Source of the DNA: Enterobacter sp. R4-368
GTDB taxonomy: Bacteria > Pseudomonadota > Gammaproteobacteria > Enterobacterales > Enterobacteriaceae
NCBI RefSeq assembly: GCF_000410515.1
Contig: NC_021500.1
Coordinates: 3,658,001-3,722,000 of the forward strand
DNA: 64,000 nt
Reading direction: 5' to 3'
Positions 38,381 to 47,066 of this stretch are shown here, one piece after another (within the stretch, counting starts at the first letter, position 1; each line of letters opens with the position of its first letter). A program made the position numbers and the translations under genes. Under the pieces are notes generated by a model. That model searched no databases. It was given only the letters and a program-made list of their open reading frames with translations, and was not told the DNA's origin.

Positions 38381-39242
38381 AATGCGCTCCTCTTTCCAGC
38401 AGTTTCAGGTTAACCAGCGAGAAGATGAACAGCCCGACCAGCGTCAAAAACGTGGCGGCGGAGGCTTTGCCCAGATCGTGGGTATCCCAGGCGAGGTTTT
38501 GGATGTAATAGAGCAGCACGGTGGTGGCGTTGTCCGGCCCGCCGCGCGTCATCACCGCGACGTGATCGATCTGAGTAATCGAGTAGATGAGTGCGGTGGT
38601 AACAACAAAGCTGATGGTCGGGCGCAGCAGCGGTAGCGTCACCCTGAAGAACACCTGCGTTGAGGTTGCCCCTTCCATGAGGGCCGCTTCACGCGTGGAC
38701 GCGGGAATGCCCTGTAATCCGGCCAGAAAGAACAGCATGTAATAACCGGCAAACTTCCAGACGCCAATCAGCGCCAGCGCAAACAGCGCGCTGTTGCTGC
38801 GCCCCAGCCAGTTGTTGTTCATCGGGCCAAACAGTTGCGCCAGGTAATGATCGAGCATGCCGAGGCCGGGCATAAAGATAAACAGCCACAGCGCGGCGGC
38901 GCTGACCATCGGGATAATCATCGGGAAGAAGAAGGCGGTGCGCAGCCAGCGGTTGATGCGGTGGTTTTCCCACAAGGCCACCGCCAGTAGCAGCGCCAGC
39001 GCGACGCCCGGGATCACCGTCAGCAGCAGATAAATCAGGTTATTGAACAGCGATTGCCAGAACACACTGTCATCCAGCAGGCGGGCGAAATTTCCCAGCC
39101 CGACATACGGCGCATCCTGCGTTGTCATGCGGGTATCGAACAGGCTGTCGTACACCGAGCGAAATAGCGGAAAGTAGGTAAACAGCGCCAGAAACAGCAG
39201 TGACGGCGACAGGATCAGCCAGGGAAGCCAGTATTTTCTCAT
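38370..39242 (-). CDS. UgpA-like ABC permease, first gene of the operon
   Basis: A 290-residue MalF/UgpA-type permease. It has six hydrophobic segments beginning with WLILSPSLLFLALFTYFPLF (about residues 8-27) and an EAA loop (REAALMEGATSTQVFFRVTLP). It is the promoter-proximal gene of the five-gene order permease-permease-gpdQ-ATPase-binding protein on the minus strand. About 90 bp upstream lies an 18-bp perfect palindrome that could be the operon's operator; no regulator gene is adjacent. Confidence 0.9.
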   Translation of the reverse strand: MRKYWLPWLILSPSLLFLALFTYFPLFRSVYDSLFDTRMTTQDAPYVGLGNFARLLDDSVFWQSLFNNLIYLLLTVIPGVALALLLAVALWENHRINRWLRTAFFFPMIIPMVSAAALWLFIFMPGLGMLDHYLAQLFGPMNNNWLGRSNSALFALALIGVWKFAGYYMLFFLAGLQGIPASTREAALMEGATSTQVFFRVTLPLLRPTISFVVTTALIYSITQIDHVAVMTRGGPDNATTVLLYYIQNLAWDTHDLGKASAATFLTLVGLFIFSLVNLKLLERGAHYER

Positions 39243-39330
39243 AAGTTTCTGAAAACGAATTTACGGGGTTCGAAAGCCAGAGAGTCTGTGAAAAAAATGC
39301 TGCAATAGGATGGCGCGCAAATGACTGTTT

Positions 39331-39348
39331 AGTGAACAGGTGTTCACT
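39331..39348. promoter_or_regulatory. 18-bp palindrome upstream of the Ugp-like/gpdQ operon (candidate operator)
   Basis: AGTGAACAGGTGTTCACT is an inverted repeat with 7-bp arms and a 4-base centre, in the promoter region of the minus-strand operon. It has the shape of a TetR- or GntR-type operator. It does not look like a PhoB box. Confidence 0.55.
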
Positions 39349-39382
39349 GTGAGGCGCTGGCGGGAAGGTGAGTGTTATGGGC

Positions 39383-39408
39383 AAAAAAAGCCCCGCATCC
39401 TGCGGGGC
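39383..39408 (-). terminator. Rho-independent terminator of the TonB receptor gene
   Basis: On the minus strand GCCCCGCA-GGA-TGCGGGGC is followed by a run of seven T, about 30 bp after the receptor stop codon. Confidence 0.9.
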
Positions 39409-39436
39409 ACCTTTCTCACCGGTTCACGGGAGGAGA

Positions 39437-41596
39437 TCAGAAATCCATTTTGACGGTGAACTGCACTTCGCGTGGATTGCCAATCTGGTTGCCCAGGTTG
39501 TTGGTGGCTATTGACGAGGTGTAGTACGTCTTGTCGAAGATATTTTTCAGGTTGACCTGCAACGTTACCGGGTATTGCAGTTTCATTTTGTATGCGGCAA
39601 ACGCATCGGCAACCGCGTAGCCCGGCAGGTAATAATCCGCGCCGTTGGTAGCAGAGCGGCGGCTAACGCCATGACCGCCGCCGCCGAGAGTCAGCGTATT
39701 TCCGGCAAAGACATTATGAATGTCATAGGTCAGGAACAGTGAACCGGTATGGCGCGGCACGTTCGGCAATGGTTTACCGGCGTAATCGGGATCTTCCAGC
39801 ACTTTCGCCGCCGTGTAGCTGTAGCTGGCAATGACATTCATGTTCGGCGTCAATGCACCGGCGAGATCCATTTCCACACCTTGCGAGCGCACGCGACCGG
39901 CGGTTTTCGCCACGGTATCACCGGCGATGATCTCGTGATACAGCACGTTACGCTTATGGATGTCAAACGCCGTAATATTGGCGGTAACGCCGTCGAACAG
40001 ATCGAATTTTGCACCCACTTCGTAAGAGGTGGAGGTTTCTGGCGGTAAGTCACCGATATAGCTGGCGATGGACGACTGCGGCATAAAGGCTTTCGCTACG
40101 TTACCGAACAGCGAAACCGATGGCGTGAGTTTGTAGACCAGGCCAAATTTCGGTGTCCATTTTTCGTCGCTGCTGTCGGTATTGACGTTAAACGGACGGC
40201 CTTTCCCGGCGTACTGGGTGTAATACTGGTAGCGCATCCCGGCGACGGCGATCCATTTGTCGGTCAGGTATAACGCATCCTGCGCATAAACCGAGTAGCT
40301 CTCCTGCTTGATAGTTTGATCGCTGTCGGACGCGGAAACGGACGTACACTTGCGGGCATTGCCATAGCCTGGGTTATAAATATTGAAATCTTTGACGTTT
40401 TTACAGCGGATCATGTCAGTACGCAGCAGATCGTAATATTCATACGAAACGCCGGTGAGGATCTCATTATAAAAACCGCCAATGTTCACATTACCCTGCA
40501 GGTCAGCCCGCGTGGTGTGCATACGCTGCGTGGATCCTTGCGTGGCATCTACACGGCGCGTCAGATTACCGGTGGCGGCATCGTAAGCCATCACGCGTGA
40601 CTGATTATCGCTGTATTTATCCTGGCTGAAGCCGTACTCCACTTTCCCGGTCCATTCGCTGTTAAAGCGGTACTCGGCGTTCAACTGTGCGATGTCGGAT
40701 TCACCGTCGGTGATGTTAAACGGCTCATCGAAACGGGTTTTTCTGTCGACGTTCACCGCCTGTTTGGTGGTGAGATCGAAGATCGTGCCGCGATCGAACG
40801 GTGTCTGGTAATCGCGGTGCGAGTAGAGCACGTTGACGGTGGCGTTATCGCCAAACCACGTCAGCGAGGGCGAAATAAAGGTGCTTTTCTCTTTACCAAA
40901 ATTGCGCCAGTAATCTTCATTTTGATACTCGCCAATCAGGCGATAGGCCAGCCGCGTACCCTCAATCGGCCCGGTAACATCAAACTGGCCGGTTCCGCCG
41001 CCAAAACTTGAAGAGGTGGCGGAAACGGAGCCGCCGAATTGGGCTTCCGGACGTTTCGTGACCACATTGATAAGCCCGCCGGGATCGAGAATGCCGTACA
41101 GCGTGGACGCCGGGCCTTTCAGCACTTCAACGCGAGATACGTCGGCATTAAAACTGCGCGGCACCACGGTGCGCAGGCCGTTGGTCATAATTGAACCATC
41201 GCGGTTGGCACCAAATCCCCGACGCACAAACGCATCCTGCGTGCCGCCGAGCGTGTTGGTTTGTACCACATTGCTGACGTTGTACAGCGCTTCGTCAAGG
41301 CTGGTGGCGTGTTGATCTTCCAGCACTTTATCGCTCACAGTGTTGACCACCTGCGGAATATCCAGCAGCGGCATGGACGTCAGCGTGGCGGCGGACGAGC
41401 TGAGCGGCTGGTAGCCGGAAGTCGCCTGTTTATCGGCGGAAGAGGCGCCCGCCAGCACGGTAAGGGTATCGCCGTCTTTGCTTTGTTCCGGCTTATCTGC
41501 CGCATGTGTCAAAGGAGTGAAAGCCGACCCCAAAAAGAGCGCTGAAAACAGCGCGCGCCCTTTCAGCCCGGAAATACAACGAGTTAACTCAGCCAT
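39437..41596 (-). CDS. TonB-dependent siderophore receptor
   Basis: A 719-residue outer-membrane receptor. The signal peptide ends near residue 32 (FTPLTHA). A TonB-box-like GDTLTVLAG is at about 42-50. The plug domain runs to about residue 210 (EVLKGPASTLYGILDPGGLINVVTKRP) and is followed by a 22-strand barrel ending with Phe. It belongs to the siderophore (FhuA/FcuA/FhuE-type) receptors; the ligand is probably a ferric hydroxamate or a related siderophore. It is divergent from an ABC importer operon that would take the ligand across the inner membrane. A Fur-box-like palindrome lies about 115 bp upstream. Confidence 0.92.
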   Translation of the reverse strand: MAELTRCISGLKGRALFSALFLGSAFTPLTHAADKPEQSKDGDTLTVLAGASSADKQATSGYQPLSSSAATLTSMPLLDIPQVVNTVSDKVLEDQHATSLDEALYNVSNVVQTNTLGGTQDAFVRRGFGANRDGSIMTNGLRTVVPRSFNADVSRVEVLKGPASTLYGILDPGGLINVVTKRPEAQFGGSVSATSSSFGGGTGQFDVTGPIEGTRLAYRLIGEYQNEDYWRNFGKEKSTFISPSLTWFGDNATVNVLYSHRDYQTPFDRGTIFDLTTKQAVNVDRKTRFDEPFNITDGESDIAQLNAEYRFNSEWTGKVEYGFSQDKYSDNQSRVMAYDAATGNLTRRVDATQGSTQRMHTTRADLQGNVNIGGFYNEILTGVSYEYYDLLRTDMIRCKNVKDFNIYNPGYGNARKCTSVSASDSDQTIKQESYSVYAQDALYLTDKWIAVAGMRYQYYTQYAGKGRPFNVNTDSSDEKWTPKFGLVYKLTPSVSLFGNVAKAFMPQSSIASYIGDLPPETSTSYEVGAKFDLFDGVTANITAFDIHKRNVLYHEIIAGDTVAKTAGRVRSQGVEMDLAGALTPNMNVIASYSYTAAKVLEDPDYAGKPLPNVPRHTGSLFLTYDIHNVFAGNTLTLGGGGHGVSRRSATNGADYYLPGYAVADAFAAYKMKLQYPVTLQVNLKNIFDKTYYTSSIATNNLGNQIGNPREVQFTVKMDF

Positions 41597-42029
41597 TTAT
41601 TCTACTTTTCCCGAAAAACCCTGAACAACGCAGGAGTGAACGTTTTTATCTTTATTGCCCGATTGCGCGAATCTACCCGTTTGCTGCAATCTACAGCGTC
41701 GGATATGTAATTGAGAATCATTCAATCATGAGGCTTTGTAGTAGTAAACGTAAAATGAAAGAAATTTGCTACAGCGGTTTCAGGCGTGAAATGCAACTCG
41801 ATAAGTTGTGATGGATTTTTATTAGTTTATTGAAAATAAAAGAATTATTTTTAATTCTTGTGGGGCGGTTTTTCTGTAGTAACACAAAATAAAGGGGTGT
41901 TGGTTTCGCTTTCTACGGCACTTGACTACTACAGCGGCAAACGGCAATATCGAAAAGAGAATGAGATTTATTTTTGTTTGATGGTTTAGTGCGCGGCTAT
42001 TTTCATGAGCTTGCGGCGCAGGAGTCAAC
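41597..42029. promoter_or_regulatory. Divergent iron-regulated promoter region
   Basis: This 433-bp AT-rich region separates the receptor and importer genes and holds no gene. TTGAGAATCATTCAA at 41711-41725 is a palindromic Fur-box-like sequence. A weaker candidate, GAGAATGAGATTTATT, is near 41957-41972. The word CTACAGCG occurs three times (41691, 41769 and 41929), the last two as CTACAGCGG. These could be sites for another regulator such as the RpiR-type protein of the operon. Promoter positions are not resolved. Confidence 0.6.
41711..41725. promoter_or_regulatory. Fur box (predicted)
   Basis: TTGAGAATCATTCAA. In the overlapping 7-1-7 alignment (41712-41726) about nine of fourteen positions fit TGATAATNATTATCA. 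It is placed to repress the receptor and possibly the importer when iron is plentiful. Confidence 0.65.
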
Positions 42030-42857
42030 ATGCCACAGCAAGTGGAAAATCAAGCCGCAGGGCAAGGGATCGTGCTGGAAAGCCTGTCGGCGGGCTACCA
42101 CAGCAAGGTGATTGTCAACGACATTACGCTTTCGATCCCTACGGGGAAAATGACCGTGCTGGTCGGCGCGAACGGCTCCGGCAAATCCACACTGCTCGGC
42201 ACCATCGCCCGGATGCTCAAACCGCTCGGCGGCAGCGTGCTGCTTGATGGCAAAGCCATTCATCACCAACCCACTAAAGCCGTTTCCCGCCAGTTAGGTA
42301 TTTTGCCGCAATCGCCGATTGTGCCGGAAGGGCTCACCGTCTTTGAACTGGTGTCGCGCGGGCGTTTTCCGTGGCAGAGCTTTATGCGCCAGTGGTCTGA
42401 AGAAGACGAACAGGCAGTCGTTGACGCGCTAAATCTGACCGGCACTGCAGAATTCGCCCATCAAACGGTAGACAGCCTCTCCGGCGGGCAGCGTCAGCGC
42501 TGCTGGATAGCAATGGCGCTGGCGCAGCAAACGCCGGTGATCCTGCTCGATGAGCCGACAACGTTTCTCGATCTGCGCTACCAGGTGGAGATCCTCGAAC
42601 TGCTACATTCCCTGACCCGCGATCATGGACGCACCGTGGTTGCGGTATTGCACGATCTCAATTTTGCGGTCAACTACGCCGACACGCTGGTGTTCCTGAA
42701 ACAGGGGCGCTTACAAGGGGTGATTCACGAAGGCGATGCCTGTACCCCTGAGCTGATCAAACGCGTATTTGATGTTGATGTGCAGATGTCGATTAACCCG
42801 CTGACCGGTAAGCCCTTTTTTATGCCGTTTCGTAAACCGGACGGAACAAGCGCATGA
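42030..42857 (+). CDS. Ferric-siderophore ABC importer ATPase (FepC/FecE type)
   Basis: A 275-residue ATPase with Walker A GANGSGKST at 46-54, Q-loop LPQSPIVPEG, signature SLSGGQRQRCWIAMALA, Walker B PVILLDEPTTFLDLR and H-loop VLHDLNFA. These features and LDLRYQVEILELL are typical of iron-complex importers. It energises the two permeases encoded next. Its stop overlaps the start of the first permease (ATGA). It is the first gene of a five-gene operon divergent from the TonB receptor. Confidence 0.93.
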   Translation: MPQQVENQAAGQGIVLESLSAGYHSKVIVNDITLSIPTGKMTVLVGANGSGKSTLLGTIARMLKPLGGSVLLDGKAIHHQPTKAVSRQLGILPQSPIVPEGLTVFELVSRGRFPWQSFMRQWSEEDEQAVVDALNLTGTAEFAHQTVDSLSGGQRQRCWIAMALAQQTPVILLDEPTTFLDLRYQVEILELLHSLTRDHGRTVVAVLHDLNFAVNYADTLVFLKQGRLQGVIHEGDACTPELIKRVFDVDVQMSINPLTGKPFFMPFRKPDGTSA

Positions 42858-43879
42858 GTAGCGTCGCGTTTTCTGCCCGCCGTCGTGCCGGGCGCGTGGG
42901 TGTGGCCTCACTGCTGCTGACACTGGTAGTGCTGGCGGCATCGGTCGCGCATCTTGGCCTTGGCGCGCGCTATATCGCGCCATCGACGGTCATCCAGGCG
43001 CTGCTGGATTTCGATCCGCGCAACTTTGATCATCGCGTCATTATCAGCCTGCGTTTGTTGCGTCTGGTGGCGGCACTGTTCACCGGTGCCGCGCTTGGCG
43101 TGGCCGGTGCGCTGCTGCAATCGGTCATCCGCAACCCTTTAGGCGAGCCGCATATTCTGGGGCTGAATTCCGGTGCCGCGCTGGCGGTCGTGGCCTGCAC
43201 GGCGCTCGGCATTAGCTCCGGCGATGCCGCATTCAGCCGTCCGTTGATTGCCGCAGGCGGCGCTGCATTGCTCTTTTCGCTGGTGATGGCGCTTTCGGCT
43301 GCCGGGCGTTCGAGTTTTACGCCGATGAAGGTGACGCTGTGCGGCGTGGCGCTGTCGGCGTTTGCCTCCTCAATTACCGCAGCGATCCTGATCCTTGATG
43401 AGCAAACGCTGCTCACTATGCGCACCTGGCTGGCGGGCGATCTCGCCGGGTTGAATTGGGCACAGATCCAGCATGCGGCAATGGCCGCTGTTATCGGTTT
43501 TGCGATAGCGTTATGGCTGGCTCCGGCACTGAACATGCTGGCGCTGGGCGACAACATGGCGCGGGGTTTAGGTGTGTCGCTGATGCGAACGCGTGCATTG
43601 TCGCTGGTGGCGATTGCGCTGCTGTGCGGTGCGGCGGTGTCGGTCGCCGGGCCGATTGGTTTTATTGGCCTGGTGGTGCCGCATATGGTGCGCCGTCTCG
43701 CCGGGGATGATTTACGTGTGGTTGTGCCACTTTCGGCGCTGGGCGGCGCGCTGTTATTACTGGTGGCAGATATCGCCGCCCGCACGCTGCTGGCGCCGCA
43801 GGAACTGGCAACTGGTGTGATGACCGCGCTGGTAGGGGCGCCGCTGTTTATCGCGCTGGCGGCGAGGTTTTTCAAATGA
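42854..43879 (+). CDS. Iron-siderophore ABC permease 1 (FecCD/BtuC family)
   Basis: A 341-residue polytopic permease with the family blocks LRLLRLVAALFTGAALGVAG (about residues 57-76), NPLGEPHILGLNSGAALAV (about 94-112) and GPIGFIGLVVPHMVRRLAGD (about 264-283). About ten helices are expected. With the second permease it forms the heterodimeric channel. It overlaps both neighbours by four bases. Confidence 0.92.
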   Translation: MSSVAFSARRRAGRVGVASLLLTLVVLAASVAHLGLGARYIAPSTVIQALLDFDPRNFDHRVIISLRLLRLVAALFTGAALGVAGALLQSVIRNPLGEPHILGLNSGAALAVVACTALGISSGDAAFSRPLIAAGGAALLFSLVMALSAAGRSSFTPMKVTLCGVALSAFASSITAAILILDEQTLLTMRTWLAGDLAGLNWAQIQHAAMAAVIGFAIALWLAPALNMLALGDNMARGLGVSLMRTRALSLVAIALLCGAAVSVAGPIGFIGLVVPHMVRRLAGDDLRVVVPLSALGGALLLLVADIAARTLLAPQELATGVMTALVGAPLFIALAARFFK

Positions 43880-44928
43880 GCAGCCTGTTGCAGCGCGCCG
43901 GATTGTGCAGCTTGCGGGTTGGTGCTTTTTCGCGCCTGCTGCGCCCGCATGTGCTGATGTGGCTTTTGGGGCTCGCCATCGTGGCGCTGGCGTTACTGCT
44001 GACGGGCGTGACACAAGGTTCGTTGCCGGTTCCGGCATCTTCTATTGGCCGTGCGTTATTTTTCCCTCAGGCGCTGAGCGGCGAGCAGCAATACGTGGTG
44101 TGGGACATTCGACTGCCGCGCGTGCTGATGGCGCTAATGTGCGGAGCGATGCTCGGCATGGCGGGGGCGGCGATGCAGTCGATCACCCGTAACGGGCTGG
44201 CGGATCCTGGCTTGATTGGCGTGAAAGAGGGGGCGAGCGTAGTCGTGCTCACGCTGGTGCTGTGCTTTCCGGCCGTTGGTGTAGTCTGGCGACCGCTGGC
44301 CGGTATGGCGGGGGGACTGCTCGCTGCCGGGCTGGTGATGGCGCTGGCGCGCGATGTTTCCCGCCCGCGCTTTGTGCTGCTCGGCATTGGCGTTTCCTGG
44401 ACCTTCGCCGCCGGGATTGGCGCGTTTATGACCAACGCCGATGTGCGCGATGTGCAAACCGCGATGATGTGGCTGGCGGGCAGTCTGCATGCTGCCACCT
44501 GGCCGTTATTGATGGTGGCGCTGTGCTGGGCGGTTCCGGCAACATTGATTTTACTGGTAACCGCGCGCGCGGCGGATGTGGCGTTGCTCGGTAATCAGGC
44601 GGCGACCGGTCTGGGCGTGCGCCTTGCGCACCTTCAACTGCTGCGCTTTATCGCGCCGGTGCTGCTCACCGCCGCCAGCGTTTCTTGCGTGGGCAGTATC
44701 GGTTTTGTTGGCCTGATTGCCCCGCATATGGCGCGCTTTCTGCTGCGCGGCGGCCAACGTGCGCTGCTGTGGGGAAGCGCAATGCTGGGCGGGTTACTGG
44801 TGTTGCTGGCGGATTCGCTCGGACGGCTGGCTTTTGCGCCGCTGCAAATCCCCGCCGGGATTGTTATCTCGCTGATTGGCGGGCCGTTTTTCTTGCTGCT
44901 GCTGTGGCAGCGGCGCGATCGTTTATAA
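43876..44928 (+). CDS. Iron-siderophore ABC permease 2 (FecCD/BtuC family)
   Basis: A 350-residue permease of the same family: IRLPRVLMALMCGAMLGMAG, then RNGLADPGLIGVKEGASVVV and GSIGFVGLIAPHMARFLLRG. It has a longer N-terminus than permease 1. It starts four bases inside the preceding gene and is followed 16 bp later by the binding-protein gene. The pairing of two different permeases is like FecC/FecD or FepD/FepG rather than the fused FhuB. Confidence 0.92.
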   Translation: MSSLLQRAGLCSLRVGAFSRLLRPHVLMWLLGLAIVALALLLTGVTQGSLPVPASSIGRALFFPQALSGEQQYVVWDIRLPRVLMALMCGAMLGMAGAAMQSITRNGLADPGLIGVKEGASVVVLTLVLCFPAVGVVWRPLAGMAGGLLAAGLVMALARDVSRPRFVLLGIGVSWTFAAGIGAFMTNADVRDVQTAMMWLAGSLHAATWPLLMVALCWAVPATLILLVTARAADVALLGNQAATGLGVRLAHLQLLRFIAPVLLTAASVSCVGSIGFVGLIAPHMARFLLRGGQRALLWGSAMLGGLLVLLADSLGRLAFAPLQIPAGIVISLIGGPFFLLLLWQRRDRL

Positions 44929-44944
44929 CGCTTAAAGGTCTTGT

Positions 44945-45892
44945 ATGCGCTTACTTTTTTCGCTGCTAGTGCTGGTTGGTCTGAGTGCCAGCGCCGCGGA
45001 ACCGACACAGGTTTTCACCGACGATCTCGGGCGCGTGGTGACGGTACCATTGCACCCGAAACGCATTGTGTCGTTACACGATCTCGATATCACTATTCCG
45101 CTGATTGAGCTTGGCGTACCGCCGGTCGCCAGCCACGGACGGACGCGCCCGGACGGCACGCATGTGCTGCGCTCCAGCGGCATGTTGACCGGTGTCGATT
45201 TTGGCAATTCGGCGATGACATTTATTGGTTCAGCGGATATCGACATTGAAGCGGTGGCGGCGGCAAAACCGGATTTGATCATCACCGAGCCCAGTCGCAA
45301 CACGCCGGTTGAGCAGTTAGCGAAAATTGCGCCCACCGTCAGCATCGATCATCTGGAGGGCGGTGCACCGGAGATCTATCGCAAGCTGGCGCAATTGACC
45401 GGTACGCAGGCGCGCTTTGCGCTCCTTGAGCGCCGTTATCATGAGCAGATCGCTGCGCTGAAAAAAACCATTGATACCAGCAAGATAACCGTGTCGGTTA
45501 TTCAGGCTAACAACGGGAAAATCAACGCACTGCACAGTTATCACTCGCTGGGGCGCGTGCTGCGTGATGCCGGTTTTCGTTTTCCGCCGCTTATCGACAG
45601 CATCCCTGACGGCGGGCGCATCGACGTCAGCGCCGAGCGGTTGCCGGAACTGGATGCCGATTTCGTTTTTGCCACCTGGCGCGGCGATACCGGCGGTAAA
45701 CCACAGGATGAAATGGCGGCCATGGATGCGGTGATGCCGGGCTGGTGTGATTTCCTCACTGCTTGTCGCCGCGGGCATTACGTGCTGATTTCGCGCGAAG
45801 AAGCGATCTCCAACTCGTTTGCCTCACTGAGCCTGATGGTGGCGCAGGTGCAGTCACACATTGCCGGTCGACCGTTACCGGCGGCCAGATAA
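44945..45892 (+). CDS. Periplasmic siderophore-binding protein
   Basis: A 315-residue class III binding protein (FecB/FhuD/BtuF type). The signal peptide is MRLLFSLLVLVGLSASAA and the mature protein starts near residue 19. No lipobox is seen, so it should be soluble in the periplasm. The start QVFTDDLGRVVTVPLHPKRIVSLHD and the AAAKPDLIITEPSRN block are standard for ferric-siderophore binding proteins. It hands the ligand from the TonB receptor to the two permeases. The specific siderophore is unknown. Confidence 0.9.
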   Translation: MRLLFSLLVLVGLSASAAEPTQVFTDDLGRVVTVPLHPKRIVSLHDLDITIPLIELGVPPVASHGRTRPDGTHVLRSSGMLTGVDFGNSAMTFIGSADIDIEAVAAAKPDLIITEPSRNTPVEQLAKIAPTVSIDHLEGGAPEIYRKLAQLTGTQARFALLERRYHEQIAALKKTIDTSKITVSVIQANNGKINALHSYHSLGRVLRDAGFRFPPLIDSIPDGGRIDVSAERLPELDADFVFATWRGDTGGKPQDEMAAMDAVMPGWCDFLTACRRGHYVLISREEAISNSFASLSLMVAQVQSHIAGRPLPAAR

Positions 45893-45901
45893 GGGCGCAC
45901 G

Positions 45902-46795
45902 ATGCTGAACACCAAAAAAGCGAAAACTCGTGTGGATGTGTATGGGGAACGCTTTCGGGCGCGGGCGCATACGCTGTCGCCGCGTTTGCAGGCGGTGGCG
46001 CGGTATATCAATGAAAACCGCGAAGGGGTGCTGGAGCAAACGGCAATGGAGATCGCCGCCGCGACGCAAACCTCCGATGCCACGGTGGTGCGTGCGATTC
46101 AGGCGCTCGGTTTCGCCGGGCTTCGCGATTTGAAGCAGACGCTTGAGCACTGGTTCGGCCCGTCGATCTCCTCGGCGGAAAAGATGAGCACCACGGTGAA
46201 TGCGCTCTCGTGCGACGTCAATTCCGGCATCGATTTCGTGATCGAAGGGCACCAGCATACCTGCGAAATCCTCTCCGCGCCGGATAACCGCTACGCGATT
46301 GCCCAGGCGGTGGCGCTGCTGGTCGAGGCGCGACAGGTGGCGATTTTCGGCATCGGCGCATCGGGGATCCTCGCCGAGTACGCCGCGCGGTTGTTCAGCC
46401 GCATCGGGTTACCCACATCCCCGCTTAACCGCACCGGCATTGCCCTGTCGGAGCAGCTTATCAATTTGCAGCGCGGCGATGTGCTGGTGATGATGGCGCA
46501 GAAATCGGCGCACCGGGAAGGGTTGACCACGCTGAAAGAGACGCGGCGGCTGGGGATCCCGGTGATTTTGTTGACCAACGCTGTTGATTCACGTTTTAGC
46601 CAGCAAGCCGATGTGGTGATCCACGTTCCGCGCGGCGGCGAGAAGGGCAAAATCCCGCTACATGGCACCGTGCTGCTGTGTCTGGAAATGATCATCTTGT
46701 CGGTGGCGTCCGCCACGTCGCAGCGGGCAATTAAAACGGTAAAACGCATTAATGAGTTTCACCGTGGGTTAAAACCGGGCGGGAAGAAGGGGTAA
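45902..46795 (+). CDS. RpiR/MurR-family regulator with SIS domain
   Basis: A 297-residue transcription factor with an N-terminal RpiR helix-turn-helix (residues about 22-95: TLSPRLQAVARYINEN, then TQTSDATVVRAIQALGFAG) and a C-terminal SIS sugar-isomerase-like domain (about 125-270: VAIFGIGASGILAEYAARL). SIS domains in this family usually bind phosphosugars. It lies 9 bp after the binding-protein gene, so it is part of the siderophore operon, and it probably regulates that operon. The pairing of an RpiR regulator with iron uptake is uncommon. It could alternatively be related to MurR, whose usual place beside murQP at 60.2-61.1 kb is empty here, but operon position favours a local role. Confidence 0.88.
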   Translation: MLNTKKAKTRVDVYGERFRARAHTLSPRLQAVARYINENREGVLEQTAMEIAAATQTSDATVVRAIQALGFAGLRDLKQTLEHWFGPSISSAEKMSTTVNALSCDVNSGIDFVIEGHQHTCEILSAPDNRYAIAQAVALLVEARQVAIFGIGASGILAEYAARLFSRIGLPTSPLNRTGIALSEQLINLQRGDVLVMMAQKSAHREGLTTLKETRRLGIPVILLTNAVDSRFSQQADVVIHVPRGGEKGKIPLHGTVLLCLEMIILSVASATSQRAIKTVKRINEFHRGLKPGGKKG

Positions 46796-46865
46796 GCCTG
46801 GCAGGCTTTTAGCAGTGCAGCCCAGTCATCCGGCGGGCGATCCAATTGCATTGTTTTGCTTTTCT

Positions 46866-46994
46866 TCAACCCTGACGACGCCCATACCGATCAATAACCA
46901 GCGCGGCGCTGGAAGCCATCACAATCGCGAGGCTCATTTTCCACATCGCTTCATCGCCGATGCCGTCAAAGACAAACATCAGCATACCCAACAC
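46866..46994 (-). CDS. Possible very small membrane protein
   Basis: A minus-strand frame of about 42 codons from a GTG at 46994 (or ATG at 46985) to a stop at 46866. It reads LGMLMFVFDGIGDEAMWKMS, then an AIVMASSAALVIDRYGRR helix with positive residues after it. Hydrophobic segments and a positive end are consistent with a small inner-membrane protein or the tail of a lost one. It lies just past the terminator of the efflux operon. No ribosome site is convincing. The rest of 46796-47033 holds nothing recognised. Confidence 0.3.
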   Translation of the reverse strand: MLGMLMFVFDGIGDEAMWKMSLAIVMASSAALVIDRYGRRQG

Positions 46995-47033
46995 GATAGC
47001 AACGGCGGGAGAAATCCGTGGCTTAACCGCTCC

Positions 47034-47059
47034 AAAAAACGCGCCGGGCAGCCCGGCGC
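47034..47059 (-). terminator. Rho-independent terminator of the RND efflux operon
   Basis: On the minus strand GCGCCGGGC-T-GCCCGGCGC is followed by GTTTTTT, seven bases after the stop codon of the outer-membrane factor gene. Confidence 0.9.
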
Positions 47060-47066
47060 AAAAGGG

